DNA of 64,000 bases from Marixanthomonas spongiae (GTDB lineage: Bacteria > Bacteroidota > Bacteroidia > Flavobacteriales > Flavobacteriaceae), in NCBI RefSeq assembly GCF_003095375.1, contig NZ_QEHR01000003.1:310001-374000 (forward strand). Reading direction: 5' to 3'. Position 1 is the first letter of the stretch, and the number at the start of each line of letters is the position of its first letter. The notes under the pieces are model-generated. The model saw only the letters and a program-made list of their open reading frames with translations, did not search any database and was not told the DNA's origin. This document shows, piece by piece, positions 51,101 to 63,800 of the stretch. Position numbers and translations under genes: made by a program.

Positions 51101-52679
51101 ATTGTATAAGCTGTTGTTGGACATTGTTGATTTTGGTACGGTAGCATCCAATGAAGTGAATGCTAACTTAGCCAATAACACACCGTTGGTAATTACCTCA
51201 AATGGGCTGTTGTGCGAAAACAACCCACAGGTGGATATCAATAGTTCGATTGTGGAACCCTCCTACTCCTACTCTTGGTTCAAGGACGGCGTTTTAATCG
51301 AAACAAACAACCAAGCCACAATTACCGTTACCACCGAAGGAAGTTACTCATTGACCATAGATACGGGCAACTGCTCAAAAGAATCGAATGTCTTGGTTAT
51401 CGAAGAAGCTTCCATTGCCATTGAAAACGACGTTCCATTATCGTCCACGCTCATTCCTGGAGCCACTACGCAACTTTCGGTAAGCACCAATGCCATCCAA
51501 CCAAATTACAACTGGTACAAGGATAATGTATTGATCACCGGTGAAACAACAAATAGTTTGACCATAGATCAAGCTGGGGAGTATAAAGTAGTGGTTACCC
51601 AAACAATAGGGTGTGTTATGGAAGAAGAACTGAGTTTTACGGTACAATATCCCGAAAATTTCACTCTTGTAATTACGCCCGATGAAACGTACCGTGCCTG
51701 CCAAAGCACCGCAACTGTGCTTTCTGTTTTCGAATTTTATGCCGAAACCCCAGAAGGCACTATCGATTTATTGAACAACCCGTATCGCTATGATTTTCAG
51801 TGGTACAAAAATGCAACACCAATCGCTGGAGCAACGGACATGTCGTTGGCCGTAGTTGATTATACCGAAAACGGTGAATATTACGTAACGGTGGAAATCC
51901 CCGACTACAGTACGGTTTCTTCAAACAAATTAAACATCACCTTGGCTTTTATTGACGCAGTTACCATTGAATCGGAAGGAATTTTATGTGAATCGAACGC
52001 TGAAGTACTCCTGTATTCTAATGTATCCAATACAGACTACGAGTACAAGTGGTATGCGGACAACAATTCCACAGTGCTTGGCACACAACCTGAGTTAACG
52101 GTAACCGAGGAAGGGACCTACTACTTGACCGTAGCTTATAACGGATGCGAAATCACATCAAACACTTTGACCGTAACCAGCTTGGACAGCAGTGTGGTAA
52201 CACTGGATCATCCCGAAACCATTGAGCTGTTAGAAGGTACAACGATAACGGTAACCGCAGCGGGTGCCGATAGTTACACGTGGTATTTTAACAATGAAAT
52301 AGTCAGCACCACGGCCGAAATTGAAATTTCCGGTCCAGGCATTTACCTACTGGTTGCCTTGGTGGGTAATTGCGAGGTTACCAAAGAGATTACAGTTACT
52401 GAAATTGAAAACAAAACGGTGGCCATACCCAACGTAATAACCCTAAACGGAGATGGTATAAATGATCACTGGGCACTGCCAAAAAAGTATGTAGGAAAAG
52501 AAAATGTCGATGTCATTATTTACGGTCCCGATGGAACGGTTGTCTTCAGGGATCAAAATTACCAAAACACTTGGCCGGACAGTTCTTTTGGTTTTTCACC
52601 AAAACAACCGGTTTACTATTACACCATTTTGGAGGATAATGTAATAACCAAAAAAGGAACCATAACCATTATTAAGTAA
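48177..52679 (+). CDS. Large Ig-repeat surface protein with T9SS type B sorting domain
   Basis: A 1,500-residue exported protein. Signal peptide MDKRRNTSQKILLTCLLSVM and onward to VYSQ; the start 63 bp upstream is unlikely. The body is a string of Ig-like domains with the core QWFKDGNPISGA ... GSYHLEV ... C. Between about 49330 and 52430 a roughly 257-residue block of three domains is repeated four times. The last 85 residues (IPNVITLNGDGINDHW ... FGFSPKQPVYYYTI) are a gliding-motility-associated C-terminal (CHU_C) domain for type IX secretion. It lies 3 bp upstream of the PorP/SprF gene, so it is likely its secreted partner. Confidence 0.92.
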   Translation: MDKRRNTSQKILLTCLLSVMVGVSVYSQITILPPNLGFSQACASESFNVYEFTFSFYPVQNLGPNNVFIVELSDASGNFSAPTTVATLNNTASPVSGDFALPTDTGGENYRIRIRSTDPVQVSDPSSYFSAYYAIHNQPYSINNYNSQVNICEGETFLLEIDDTGTPASPLYYPFLTYVWYKDFIEIPNENGPTLLVSEPGDYYSIVDYGSCVMNSYSNIVSVGVATSINPTISTDDGNTTICLPQSKTLISDYQSATYDYTWYKDGVAIANSNAPTYDATEAGSYFVEIDDSGCLFTSNSIVLDVDDYQVSLDPDQDEMLLPGETVTLTATTTAQTYTVQWYKDEIVLTGETQMQLTVSQPGTYKVVVSQTVPCTTEKEASVTIVFPDYFNLAVDTDAFYTPCNSVSTNLQITQFEAVSAIETRNLLGTSPNFDYQWFKDGNPVSGATGNSYNVSGASENGTYNLEVAVPNFGTVPSNPVPVNLGIGAVTISSQGPLCEGQSTSLTTNISDAQYNYQWFKDGNPISGAVSETFTATEEGSYHLEVESGTCTQSSNTLILEYGQITVSSSNPSLDVLIPGQTKQLVVTTDAFQPTFTWYRNNIVINGATSNVYEADEDGDYKVVVTQTGACNISEELTLSLEYPLSFTIGISPSFDYVACSSTATNLIITEFIAQTNSGDIDILNNDYGYGYQWLKDGLPISGATTTSYNVSDAQDNGIYTLEVTIPSFGAVPSNNVTVNLGLGPVTIENQTPLCPGEPTIITSNITGTMYTYQWFKDGNPISGAVSETYTATEEGNYLLEIDHGSCSVQSNELTLAYGDISINSITPENNLLLPGETKTVQVSTNAQQPTFAWYKDGVAIPNATASSLAVTAAGVYKVVVTQTEGCIVEAEKEFTFNSPTGYNITIEKDPNYDECTSESLNIYLLVFEAVTPNGTIDVLNNPNIQYTAQWYRDETAVTNATETSITLNNPSQNGLYKLLLDIVDFGTVASNEVNANLANNTPLVITSNGLLCENNPQVDINSSIVEPSYSYSWFKDGVLIETNNQATITVTTEGSYSLTIDTGNCSKESNVLVIEEASIAIENDVPLSSTLIPGATTQLSVSTNAIQPNYNWYKDNVLITGETTNSLTIDQAGEYKVVVTQTIGCVMEEELSFTVQYPENFTLVITPDETYRACQSTATVLSVFEFYAETPEGTIDLLNNPYRYDFQWYKNATPIAGATDMSLAVVDYTENGEYYVTVEIPDYSTVSSNKLNITLAFIDAVTIESEGILCESNAEVLLYSNVSNTDYEYKWYADNNSTVLGTQPELTVTEEGTYYLTVAYNGCEITSNTLTVTSLDSSVVTLDHPETIELLEGTTITVTAAGADSYTWYFNNEIVSTTAEIEISGPGIYLLVALVGNCEVTKEITVTEIENKTVAIPNVITLNGDGINDHWALPKKYVGKENVDVIIYGPDGTVVFRDQNYQNTWPDSSFGFSPKQPVYYYTILEDNVITKKGTITIIK
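49330..52430 (+). repeat. Four tandem ~257-codon units in the Ig-repeat protein
   Basis: Units begin near 49330, 50110, 50880 and 51655. The first two are most alike: 49728-49800 and 50496-50568 are almost the same at DNA level (CAATGGTTTAA-GACGGCAACC, ... TCAGAAACAT), spaced 768 bp or 256 codons. Units three and four are more diverged. This points to recent duplication of the first two units. Confidence 0.75.
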
Positions 52680-52682
52680 GTT

Positions 52683-54827
52683 ATGATACGCAACTACTTT
52701 GTATTACTTACCGGATTTTTATGTGTAATGGCTTTTAATCATTTAAAAGCACAGGAAAGCCCTGTGTTAAGTTTTAACATCCCTTCGCAAAACAACATTA
52801 AGTTCAACCGTTTTTTACAAAACCCTACGTATTCACTGGTAGAAGAAAACAACACCTTTATCTCGGTCTATCACAGAAACCAATGGATACAGTTTAAAGA
52901 TTCCCCTAGCGCGTATTTGTTGAGTTATTCGGGGGCATTTGGCGAAAACACCGGGATGGGCATTGGCATTTACCAACAAAACCTTGGGATTATAACCAGT
53001 TTTGGCGCAACGGGCAATTATGCTTACCGCATTGGTTTAACGCGTGATATCGATTTAACCTTAGGGTTCAACCTGGCGTATTACAATAGTGGGGTGGACA
53101 ACAACAGGGCGGTAACTTCACAAGACGACCCCTTGTTGCTCGAATTTGAAAAAACCTCCTTGATGGCTATAAAACCGGGCATCAACATCAGTTATAAAAA
53201 CCTGCATCTGGGCGTTTTTGCCGAAAATTTAGTCGATTACAATTTCAAGACCAATAAACTGGCTTCAGAATACATAGACCGAAGTTATGCGGCACAGCTC
53301 ATGTACGTGCACGATTTTCAATCTGGTGTGGGCTTATTTGAAAACAGTAAACTGCGCCTCGCCGCGAATGGAAGCATGACTGAAACATTCGGCTTAGGAT
53401 TGGGCGGTTCCATCTTGGTCGATTTTCCCCAAATGGGCTGGTTAAAAACAGGAGTTGACGACTATTATGGGGTAGGTGCCGGTTTCGGGATTCACTTAAG
53501 CAAACGCCTGTCTATAGGCTACACCTACGAACGTACCATAAAAGAAGGCTTGGTAAACTTGGGCCCCACCCACGAAGTCAATTTGGTTTTTGCCATTGGA
53601 AAAAAGAGAAGTGCCGGGGTTTTCAATGACGCCTTGGTAAAACGCAGACAGAAAAAAAGGCTCGAAGCCAATACCATGAGCATTGCCGAACGGGATGGCT
53701 TGAACACCAATGGAGAAGATGAAGCTTATCAGATTTCAGAAAACCGAACAAACGAGAACGTTCAACAACAAGGCGAACAATATGCAAGTATCCGTAATGC
53801 CACTGAAAAGGGAATGCCTAAAACCGTTCCCAATACTGTTTCCAGCAAAGAACTTTTAGGCAGAAGCAACCGCTTAGAACGCGAACGCCGAAATAGGATG
53901 AACAGGATCGCCCGCCTTCAACTGGAATTGGACCACGAAAACCAATACCTCCTTAAGCTATTGGAACGGGAAGATGCCCAAATGGCCAGCCGCAAGAACC
54001 AGCTGGAAGAACAGATACAGAATTTGAAACAATATGCACAACGTGAAAATCAGGTTAACGCCATAAAAAGCGAAGATATAGAAACCATCATTCTTCGGTC
54101 GGCAGATCCAGTAGAGAACAAAATTGCTATGCCCAAGACCGCTGAGGAATTAAAACATGCTGAAAACGGCTATTATTTAGTGCAAGAACCGGTAAACGCA
54201 TTGACCGAAGAAGATTTTGTGTCCGTGGACCGTTTCGATCTATTGCCAGATGCAGTACGGGCCTATAATGTGCGGTACGCCAATGGAGCTGAAGAAGGCC
54301 TTTACATTATCCACGTGGACAATCCCGAACAGCTTTCCAAAACTTCTGATAACCGAAATACAAATTCGAATACCCGTTCAACCACATCAGAAACAGCCCA
54401 TAAAGAAGCTTTGGCCAGCAACGAGGTGCAAAACAATAACAGTGTTGCCAGACAAGCTGTTTCAGAAAAAAAGAACAAAAAACCTGAACCTAAACCCAAG
54501 AAACAAACCAAAACCAAGAAAAATGAAAAAAATAATGAAATAAACCATCCGCAAAGACGCAGGATAAACCTGAACAGTCCCGATGTTTCCACTGGCTTTT
54601 ACATTATCGCCAATGTATTTTCAGAACATTCCAACGCCGAAAAATTTATGGCGACCTTGAGAACAAAAGGCCTTAGGCCCAATTCGTTCATAAACCCCAA
54701 AAATAATTACAAGTATGTATATCTGCGATATTTTTCCCACTGGGAGGATGCTCTCGAGTGTTACAACTCCAAAGTAGAGGGATTGTACCAGGGCCCAATA
54801 TGGATTCTTGATAATTACACCGAATAA
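52683..54827 (+). CDS. PorP/SprF family protein with C-terminal SPOR domain
   Basis: A 714-residue protein. Signal peptide MIRNYFVLLTGFLCVMAFNH to AQ, then a PorP/SprF outer-membrane barrel (about 25-310: NPTYSLVEENNTFISVYHRN, GMGIGIYQQNLGIITSFGAT, YGVGAGFGIHLSKRLSIGYT). A long charged, coiled-coil linker follows (about 315-620, rich in Arg/Glu/Asn and Lys/Pro), and a SPOR-like domain at the end (STGFYIIANVFSEHSNAEKF, YVYLRYFSHWEDALECYN). PorP/SprF partners bring type IX-secreted proteins to the surface; SPOR binds denuded peptidoglycan. The fusion may tie the barrel to the cell wall. Confidence 0.9.
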   Translation: MIRNYFVLLTGFLCVMAFNHLKAQESPVLSFNIPSQNNIKFNRFLQNPTYSLVEENNTFISVYHRNQWIQFKDSPSAYLLSYSGAFGENTGMGIGIYQQNLGIITSFGATGNYAYRIGLTRDIDLTLGFNLAYYNSGVDNNRAVTSQDDPLLLEFEKTSLMAIKPGINISYKNLHLGVFAENLVDYNFKTNKLASEYIDRSYAAQLMYVHDFQSGVGLFENSKLRLAANGSMTETFGLGLGGSILVDFPQMGWLKTGVDDYYGVGAGFGIHLSKRLSIGYTYERTIKEGLVNLGPTHEVNLVFAIGKKRSAGVFNDALVKRRQKKRLEANTMSIAERDGLNTNGEDEAYQISENRTNENVQQQGEQYASIRNATEKGMPKTVPNTVSSKELLGRSNRLERERRNRMNRIARLQLELDHENQYLLKLLEREDAQMASRKNQLEEQIQNLKQYAQRENQVNAIKSEDIETIILRSADPVENKIAMPKTAEELKHAENGYYLVQEPVNALTEEDFVSVDRFDLLPDAVRAYNVRYANGAEEGLYIIHVDNPEQLSKTSDNRNTNSNTRSTTSETAHKEALASNEVQNNNSVARQAVSEKKNKKPEPKPKKQTKTKKNEKNNEINHPQRRRINLNSPDVSTGFYIIANVFSEHSNAEKFMATLRTKGLRPNSFINPKNNYKYVYLRYFSHWEDALECYNSKVEGLYQGPIWILDNYTE

Positions 54828-54879
54828 ACGATAACAAACCCAAATACCTGAACACCCCAATACCCCAAAACCTACGATT

Positions 54880-57800
54880 ATGACAACATCTAACTACCTG
54901 CACGCTTTAATTATCTTGGTATTTTCTCTCATTGCGCTGGAAAGTACCGCTCAGAATTATGAGCCGTTTACGCCTACCTACGACAACAACATTAAGGGCG
55001 ACATCATGCTCATTGGAAACAACATTTTAAATAGGGATACCAACAGTGCCGACCCCAATGACCCTTACAATGGCACCAACAATTACAATTCAGATTTCGA
55101 TATGCAGTATATCGATATTGATGGCGATCCCACTACGTTTAGTTCAAGCAGTGCAGTATTGGAAGCCCCAAGCAGTTGCTATAATATAGTATATGCCGGA
55201 CTGTACTGGGGTGCTATTTACCAAGAGAGTGATAGAAGCCCTATTACAAACATTAAATTAAAAATGCCAGAAGGAGGCTACCACGATCTAACGGGAGAAG
55301 TGGTTTACGATGCTTACGGCAATCCTATTGGTGGTGACAACTCCACTCCTTACGCCTGTTATGCAGATGTTACCAGTTTAGTGCAGAGCTTATCTGATCC
55401 CGCAGGAACATATACCGTTGGTAACGTAACTTCAAGTTTAGGCTATCACGGCGGTACGGGGTTATCAAGTGGATGGAGCTTGTTTGTGGTGTATGAAGAC
55501 CCGCTGCTTCCGGGCAAAGCCATCGTTTCGTTCGATGGGTTCAGTGCCATTGGCGGTGCAACCACTTTAGATGTCCCCGTAGCAGGTTTTAGGACGATTC
55601 CTGTGGGGCCGGTACGGGCCAAGTTTGCCTTTTCGGCCTTGGAGGGTGATTTCAAAATTAAAGGGGATTACTTAAGGATTAACGGTAACACGATGAGCAC
55701 GCCTCAACGGGCAACCAATAATTTCTTCAACAGTAAGGTTACCACTTTAAATGGTAATTATACCAACCGCACCCCCAACAGCGGGAATACCTTAGGGTTT
55801 GATGCCGGTATTTTGAACGTGCCCAATCCGGGGAACAGCGTCATAGCAAATGGCGACACTTCGGCAACAATCAGGCTGGGAAGTACCCAAGATGTGTATT
55901 TCTACTATTTTAATGCTTTTGCCGTAGATATCATTCAACCAGATATATTGCTCACCAAAAATGTGGAAAATACCGCTGGGGTAAACATCAACAACGGCAA
56001 TGTAACTTTAGGACAGGAGTTGGATTATGTAATTGGGTTCCAAAACTTAGGGAACGACGATGCCATCGACTTTTCCATACGGGATGTTTTGCCCATTAAC
56101 GTCAATTATCAATCTGTGGATGTTTCCAATGCCCCTGGGGTAACCTATACGTATGACCCGGTTAACTTTGAATTGAATTTTGATGTTCCAGATAATTTAG
56201 TGGAAGAAGGCGATCCCGCTTATGAAATAAGGATCCGCGTAAAAGTCATAGAAGACTGTAACCAACTTAGGGATGCGTGTTCCAATGTCATTCAAAATTT
56301 AGCCTATGCCACATATAGCAGTGAGACCGCCGGAAATGTAGTTGCCAATGGCGATCCCAGTGTTTCGGGCACCAATGGCTGTGGAACTACAGTCCCCGGT
56401 TCTACAAACTTTTTGGTAAACGTGGACGGCTGTACCTTTGAACGGGACGAAGTACTCTGTGGCAGTGAGATCACCCTTACCGCCGGAAACGGTTACATAG
56501 ACTATAAATGGTACGAAGGTGACGAAACCACAGGTACATTGATAGGTACTACACAATCCATCACGGTTTCAAACCCTGGTTTATATACCTGTGTGGAAAC
56601 AGCACCTGCTCCTTGTGTTTCAGTAGTTGAAACAGTAAATGTAACCTTGTTTGGCACCAATATCCCAAACCCGATACTCCCTTATGCCAATAATATTGTA
56701 ACCTGCCCTACCAATGGCGAGGAACTGCCCGAACTCTTTTTATGCGGTGCCAACGATAGCAGGCTCATTGAAACCAATATTACCGATGCCACCAGCATTG
56801 TTTGGGAGAAATTGAACGAAGGAAGCTGTTCTGCCGCACCTCAAGATTGCCCAAATACCTCAGCTACCTGTACGTGGAATCAAGTTGGAACGGGCCCTAA
56901 TTTTAACGTTGACCAAGCTGGACAATACCGTTTGCGGTTGAATTACCAGAACGGTTGTTTCAAGATATTTCATTTCAATGTGTATCAAAACCTATTTCAA
57001 CCTACCGAGACCCACCGGGACATTATTTGCAACACCAATGGCGAAATACAGATAAACGGGGTGCCTTCCGGTTACGAGTTCAGTATCAACGGACCCGGAG
57101 GCCCTTATCAAGCGAGCAATATTTTCCCTATAACCACAGCAGGGGTCTATACCGTGCATATTAAACCGACTGGGGTACCTAACAACCCGTGTATCTTTAC
57201 AGTACCTGATATCCCGATACGGGAACGTGATTTTTCCGTAGATGTCATTGCCGGCCAACCCCTTTGCGCTGGTGATAAAGGAAGCATTTCGGTACAAATG
57301 AACGATGTACGACCACAATATTACTATGAGCTGGTACAAGGGGGATCGGTCATAAACAGCGTAGGTCCTATTCCGCAAAGCGATTATACCTTTAACAACC
57401 TGAACGATGGTACGTATACCATAAACACGAGTACCGATGATGGATGTACCTATACTGAAGATATAACCATAACCTCACCAGACCCATTGACCGTAACGGC
57501 TGCCCTAACGCAACCGTTAACCTGTGAACCTGGTGAAATAACCATCTATCCCGTGGGCGGCACGGCTCCTTATTTCTATTATATCAATAGCACCACCGAT
57601 TTTCAAACCGTACCGGAATATGAAGTGACCGCACCTGGGGTGTACAATATTACCGTTGTTGACAACAATAACTGTTCGGCCACTACACAAATTGAAGTGG
57701 AACAAACCCCAAACCCTGAATATACCATAACGCACACCGATGCATTATGCAACGGCTCCAATGATGGTACCATAACCATAAATACCACCAACAACCACGG

Positions 57801-60800
57801 CTATAGCATGGAGTATAGTATAGATGGTGGGATGACGTTCACAACAACCGGAACTTTTACAGGCTTGGCGCCGGGCAGCTACAATGTGGTAGTGCAGTAC
57901 AGTTTGGGAGGCGCAGTTTGTACCGATACCGATACCGTAGAAATCCTTGAAGCGACACCTATTTCTGCAACAACCGAAATCGTACAGGATTATACTTGTT
58001 CCGATTTAGGGGTGATACAAACCATTAACGTTTCAGGAGGAACCCCTCCCTACCAGTATAGCCTAGACGGCACCAATTTTCAAACTTCCAACGTTTTTAC
58101 AGGCCTCAGCAACGGTTCATACACCGTTACCGTAAAAGATGCGAATGGGTGTACGTTCACCACCAATACCGTGATTTTAGATGACCTAAACCCACCGACC
58201 GATCTAAGCTTTACCAGTACAGCCGTTACCTGCCCCAATGTCAACGCCGATGTAACCGTAACCACTACCGGCGGAAACGCTCCGTTTACGTATGAAATAG
58301 TCAGTCCCATTTCGGTAGTGAACGGTACAGATCCGGTTTTTACAAACTTGGCTCCGGGCACCTACACCTTTAAAGTTACCGACAGTAAAAACTGTAGTTA
58401 CGAAGAGGCTTATACTATTGATGCCATTGACTTTATAAACGTAACAGGCCAAGTACAGAACAATGTGGATTGTTTTGGTTCTTCTACAGGAAACGGAACT
58501 TTTACCGTTACAGGATTTACTGCAAGTTACAGCTATTCCATTGATGGCAGTCCACTTGTTACCGGGCAAACAAACAATACCATCCCTTTAGGCAACGTGG
58601 CCGCCGGAACCTATACCATTAATGTAACCGATGAGACCACGCAATGTACCGCCACCACAACCCTAACCATCGAAGAACCGGACAGCGCACTGTTGGACGA
58701 TGGAGCTACTGTAAGCCCCATTACCTGTGTTACCGATGGAAGTGTATTGATAAACGCCAGCGGTGGCTGGGGTTCTTACCAATACACCCTTACACAACCT
58801 GATGCTTCGGTTTTAGGGCCTCAAACCAATAATGACTTCAGTTCATTGATACAAACAGGAACCTATACCTACACCATTGAAGACCTAAGAGGCTGTACTG
58901 TTTCAGGTACGTTTAATCTCACGGCTCCCGATATACCCGTGGCAACGGTAGGCACGACCTCAGACTTGTGTTTTGATCCAACCAGTGGCGCTACCATTGT
59001 AGTAGATGCCACCAACGGGGTACCGCCTTATACCTATAGTTTAAATGGAGGGCCATTCCAGACCAACAATACTTTTACAGGGTTGACTCCAGGAAATTAT
59101 ACGGTTGAAGTAAGGGATTCGTATGGGTGTACTTCTGCAGCAGTCAGTGAAGTTATCGCACCGCAATTATTGGTCGATGCCGTATTGACCAAAGGGTTGG
59201 ATTGTACCGTAAATCCGGATGCTGAAATAACAGCCACCATTACGGGCGGCACCCCTGCCTTTACCTATCAAGTTTCGTACAATAGTGGTGGCTATGGAGC
59301 ACCAACTGCCGTAACCGGAAATTCGTTTACCTATACCACCCCAAATGATGGTACATACACATTTAGGATTACAGACGCCATTGGTTGTACGGTGGAGTCT
59401 TCAATCGTGACCGTAAATCCATTACCGGTTCTGGATTCACCGGCAGTAACGGTATCACAAGGTATTTCTTGTTTTGGAGATGAAACCGGAGCATTGGATA
59501 TTGTGCCTTCAGGCGGCTTGCCCCCATATTCCATAAATGTGTTGAATACAACCACGGGCACCGATTATGGCAACCAAACAACAGGCTTGGCAGCAGGTAA
59601 TTATGTTATCACGGTTACTGACGCCAATTCATGTACGCAAACCGCCACTATAACCATCACACAGCCTGATGAAATCAATTTCATATTGAATTTGGTTGAT
59701 ATCACCTGTGGCTCTGGTGGTACCTCCTTGGGAAGCATTGCTGTGCAAAATGTAACAGGCGGAACCCAAGAATACACCTATTACCTCAGTAATAATTTTG
59801 GATATTCAGCTAATTATACCACTACTGCCGGCGGTGAAGACCATACTTTCTTGAATTTAGAGTACGGTATTTACCAACTTGAAGTGATCGATGCCAATGG
59901 CTGTTCCAAATTACAGTCTAACATTATTATTGCATCACCACCAGATGATCTTGATATCGATGTTACTACCCTAACCACAGATTGTTCTACTGGAGGTACG
60001 GCAATTGTTACCGTAAATCCTATTATTCCAAGCAACAATTACGAATTTGGTATCGTTGATATGCCAGGGTTCCCTTATTCCAGCGCCTATCAACCTGCAG
60101 ATACTGGCTTCCCAAGACAATCTACCTTTACCGGACTCACGCCAGGGGTTATTTATACTTTTGTGGTTCACGATTTGGACACCGACTGTTATTATTTTGA
60201 AACCGCTACTGCTCCCATCGATACGCCTTCAAATTTAACGGCTGTATTAGATACCATAAACAATGTAACGTGTACAGGTGCGGCAGATGGAAACGTAACC
60301 TTTACGATAGACAATTATGATGCAGGGGCAACAGCTGTTGATTATGAAATATTCAACAGCCTGAACAATACCACCACAGGAATTTCAGGAACCATTACCC
60401 CACTTTCCGGCGGACCTGAAACAGTTTCTAATGTAGGACCACTTGCACCTGGCAACTATTATCTTCTATTTAATGAAGTAGGCGGGACTTTCAACGGATG
60501 TTCGTCAACTTCTACCCCATTTGATATTATTGAATCGACCAATCAATTAGAATTGGACGTTTTAGTAACCAAAAATGATAATTGTAACCTTAATGCCGGT
60601 GTTATAACGGCAACCGGACAATACGGTACACCTCCGTATGAATTTCAGTTGAACAATGCAGGCGACCCAGCCCCTACCATTGCAACTTGGACAGGAGGGA
60701 CTTCTAACGTATTTAACGTAGAAGGCGGCAATTACGAAGTGTATATAAAAGATGCTTTTGGCTGTATTGTTATGGAACCCATTTTCATGCCAACGGACAC

Positions 60801-63800
60801 AAGCCCAGAAATAACCTTAGCACTAAACCCAAGTACCGTTTGTAACCCAGAAGGTACGTTTGAGGTAATCGTTACCCGAACAGCAGGACTGGGAATCGCC
60901 CCATACACCTACAGCGTAGACGGATCTGGCTTTACAACCTACGTGGAAGACGCTTTCAACAGTTTTGTGCTTTCCGGATTGAATTCCGGCACCCACACCG
61001 TTATCATCAAAGATGCCAATGGATGTGAATATACCGAAACCATCGACATTTTACCTCCGTTAAATGCTATAACAGCCACCAGTATTTCCACGACCCCCGA
61101 CTGTGGTGTGTCCGATGGTATTATTGAAGTGCTCCCAAGCGGCGGTTCTGGTGATTACAGTTACGGCATTGCCCCATTTGTTGGAGGAATGACGCAGACC
61201 GGGAATCTGTTTGAAAATGTTCCTGCCGGAAGTTATGTGGTCACCGTTACCGATAACATAACAGGATGTACGTTTGATGTGAATGCGGTGCTGGAAGCTC
61301 CAAATCCACCAACCTTCAATACCGTACCTAGCGATGTAACCTGTAATGGTGGCAGCGATGGAAGTATTGAAGTCAATTTAACAGGATCGAACACAGACCC
61401 TGTTTATACCTATGAAATCAGTGCTCCAATAACGGTAGGCCCACAAACCACGAATGTATTCAGTGGATTAGCTGCTGGAACCTATACCGTAGCCGTAACC
61501 TCTGGAAGGAATTGTATCGCTACACAAGACGTAACCATTGGAGAACCTGCAGCGATTATCGTGCCCACCCCAACCGTTACCCAGTTTGAATGTAGCCCCG
61601 GAACAAACACGTCCAATAATGCTACCATTGCGGTTACCGGTGTAAGCGGAGGATCTGGCACTTTTGTAACTTACGAATTCATTAAAGGCGGTACCGTGCT
61701 CCAAACAGGCAGCAACAATACCTATATAGAATCTGATAGAACCGGAGGCACGTATACCATAAACGTATATGACACTAATGGTTGTGTGGGGACCACCACC
61801 GCGGTGATCAATCCATTTGTTGAACTTTCAGACCCATTGGTAACGGTTACCACGCCTTACACCTGTACTAATCTTGAAGAAATAACCGTAACGGTGAGTA
61901 CTACTGGAGGAACACCAGGCACTCTGGAATATACGGTTTTAGGTTTGGGCGGCAACCCATATAACGTTACCCAAACATTACCCGATTTTACAGGATTGAC
62001 CATAGGAAATTACCAAGTATTAGTTACCAATCTCGATACAGGTTGTGTAGTGGAAACCGTACATTCGGTTGAAGATCCAGATACGTTTATCATCGTCCCT
62101 TCATTGAACAACAACGTTACCTGTTTAGGGGCTTCCGATGGTAGTATTGATTTCACCTTTGTAGATCAAGACCTGAACCCAACCGATGATGCAGGGCCGT
62201 TTAACTATACGGTAACAGATAGCGGTGGTAGCACGGTAGCAACCGGCACTAGCCCCAACGCAGGCCCAATAACGGTAAATGGCTTGCCTGCAGGAACCTT
62301 TACCTTTACCGCTACACTTATCAACAACCCGTTCTGTACCGTTTCGGTTGACTTTGTTATCGAAGAACCCACAGCGGCATTGGCACTGAGTGTTGGAAAC
62401 ACCGATATTACGTGTATTGCAAGCAGCGATGACGGAACAATTACCGCAACGGCCAGCGATGGTTGGGGCGCTCCGTATGAGTATCAATTAGAATTGGGAG
62501 CGACCACTATTTCAGCTTGGTCTTCGGTAAATTACTTTACCAATCTTTCTGCCGGCACCTACACCGTTAGGGCACGGGACAGCAATGGATGTGTTGTTTC
62601 AGTAAACGAAACATTAACTAACCCTGTTCCTATTTCAGCAGATATATCTGCCATACCCAGCAGCTTGCCTTGTTATAACGATGCAAATGCCACCATCACC
62701 ATAAGCAATGTTACTGGTGGTCAAGGCAATGGGTACCTGTACACCTTGATTGACAATACCACTGGAACAAGTTCTGGGCCACAGGCGAATGCTATGTTCA
62801 CGAATATTCCTGCCGGTACTTATCACGCCGAAATAACCGATGGTTGGGGCTGTACCTTTACCACACCCGATGTTACCATTACCCAGCCGAATGAAGCGGC
62901 AACAGGAATTCTATCTATGGTATCGCCACCCAGCTGTGCCAACGATGCGGTTTTGCATATTGACGCATTTGGTGGAACCCCACCGTATGAGTACAGTGAA
63001 GACGGAGTAACATATGTGCCACTAACAGCTGGAAATGCCATTACGGTAGGTCCCGGAACGTATCAGTACTTTGTTCGCGATGCCAACGGTTGTGCGGCTA
63101 CTGTAACCAATTCAATAGAAGTGTTGCCAGTATTGCCCGTGACCATCAATTTAGATCTTTCAGGAGCAGTTATTAGCTGTTTTGGAGGTGCGAATGCGTC
63201 CATTGTTGCAACGGCCAATAATGGCGTAGGCAATTATATGTATGAATTGATCGACGAACCTACCGGAACGGTAATCCAAGGACCGCAATCAAGTGGCACC
63301 TTTAACGACTTACCTTCGGGAACATACCGAGTAAATGTAACCAGTGGACCTGATTGTGCGGCATCTTCAAATGTGATCACTATTACAGATCCTGAAGCGT
63401 TGATTGCCGATTATTCCAAAAACAACATTAGTTGTTTTGGCCAACAAGATGGAAGCATTACCATAAACGCCAGTGGCGGAACCGGTGTTTTGCAATATGC
63501 CATCTCTCCAAATTTGGATCAATTTCAAGAAGAGGAGACCTTCTCTGGCCTTGGGGCAGGCACGTATGAAGTAATCGTGCAAGACCAAAATGGATGTTAC
63601 GAAGTTTTTACCATCGAAATCATAGAACCCCCCTTACTGGAAGCCAGTTTAGGCCCTATCAATGATGAGTTGTGTTTAAATGAAGGCGATGGAAGCATAA
63701 CCGTTGATATAACCGGAGGTTCAGGAAGTTACTTGATAAGCTTGGACAATACCAACTTTATCCCAGTAACCGGGAACCAGCACACGTTTACGGGCCTCCA

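Noticed and set aside
54900-63600. Many minus-strand open frames under the giant adhesin
   Set aside because: They are mirror frames of the repeat array; they have no signal, domain or promoter, and the plus frame is open throughout.
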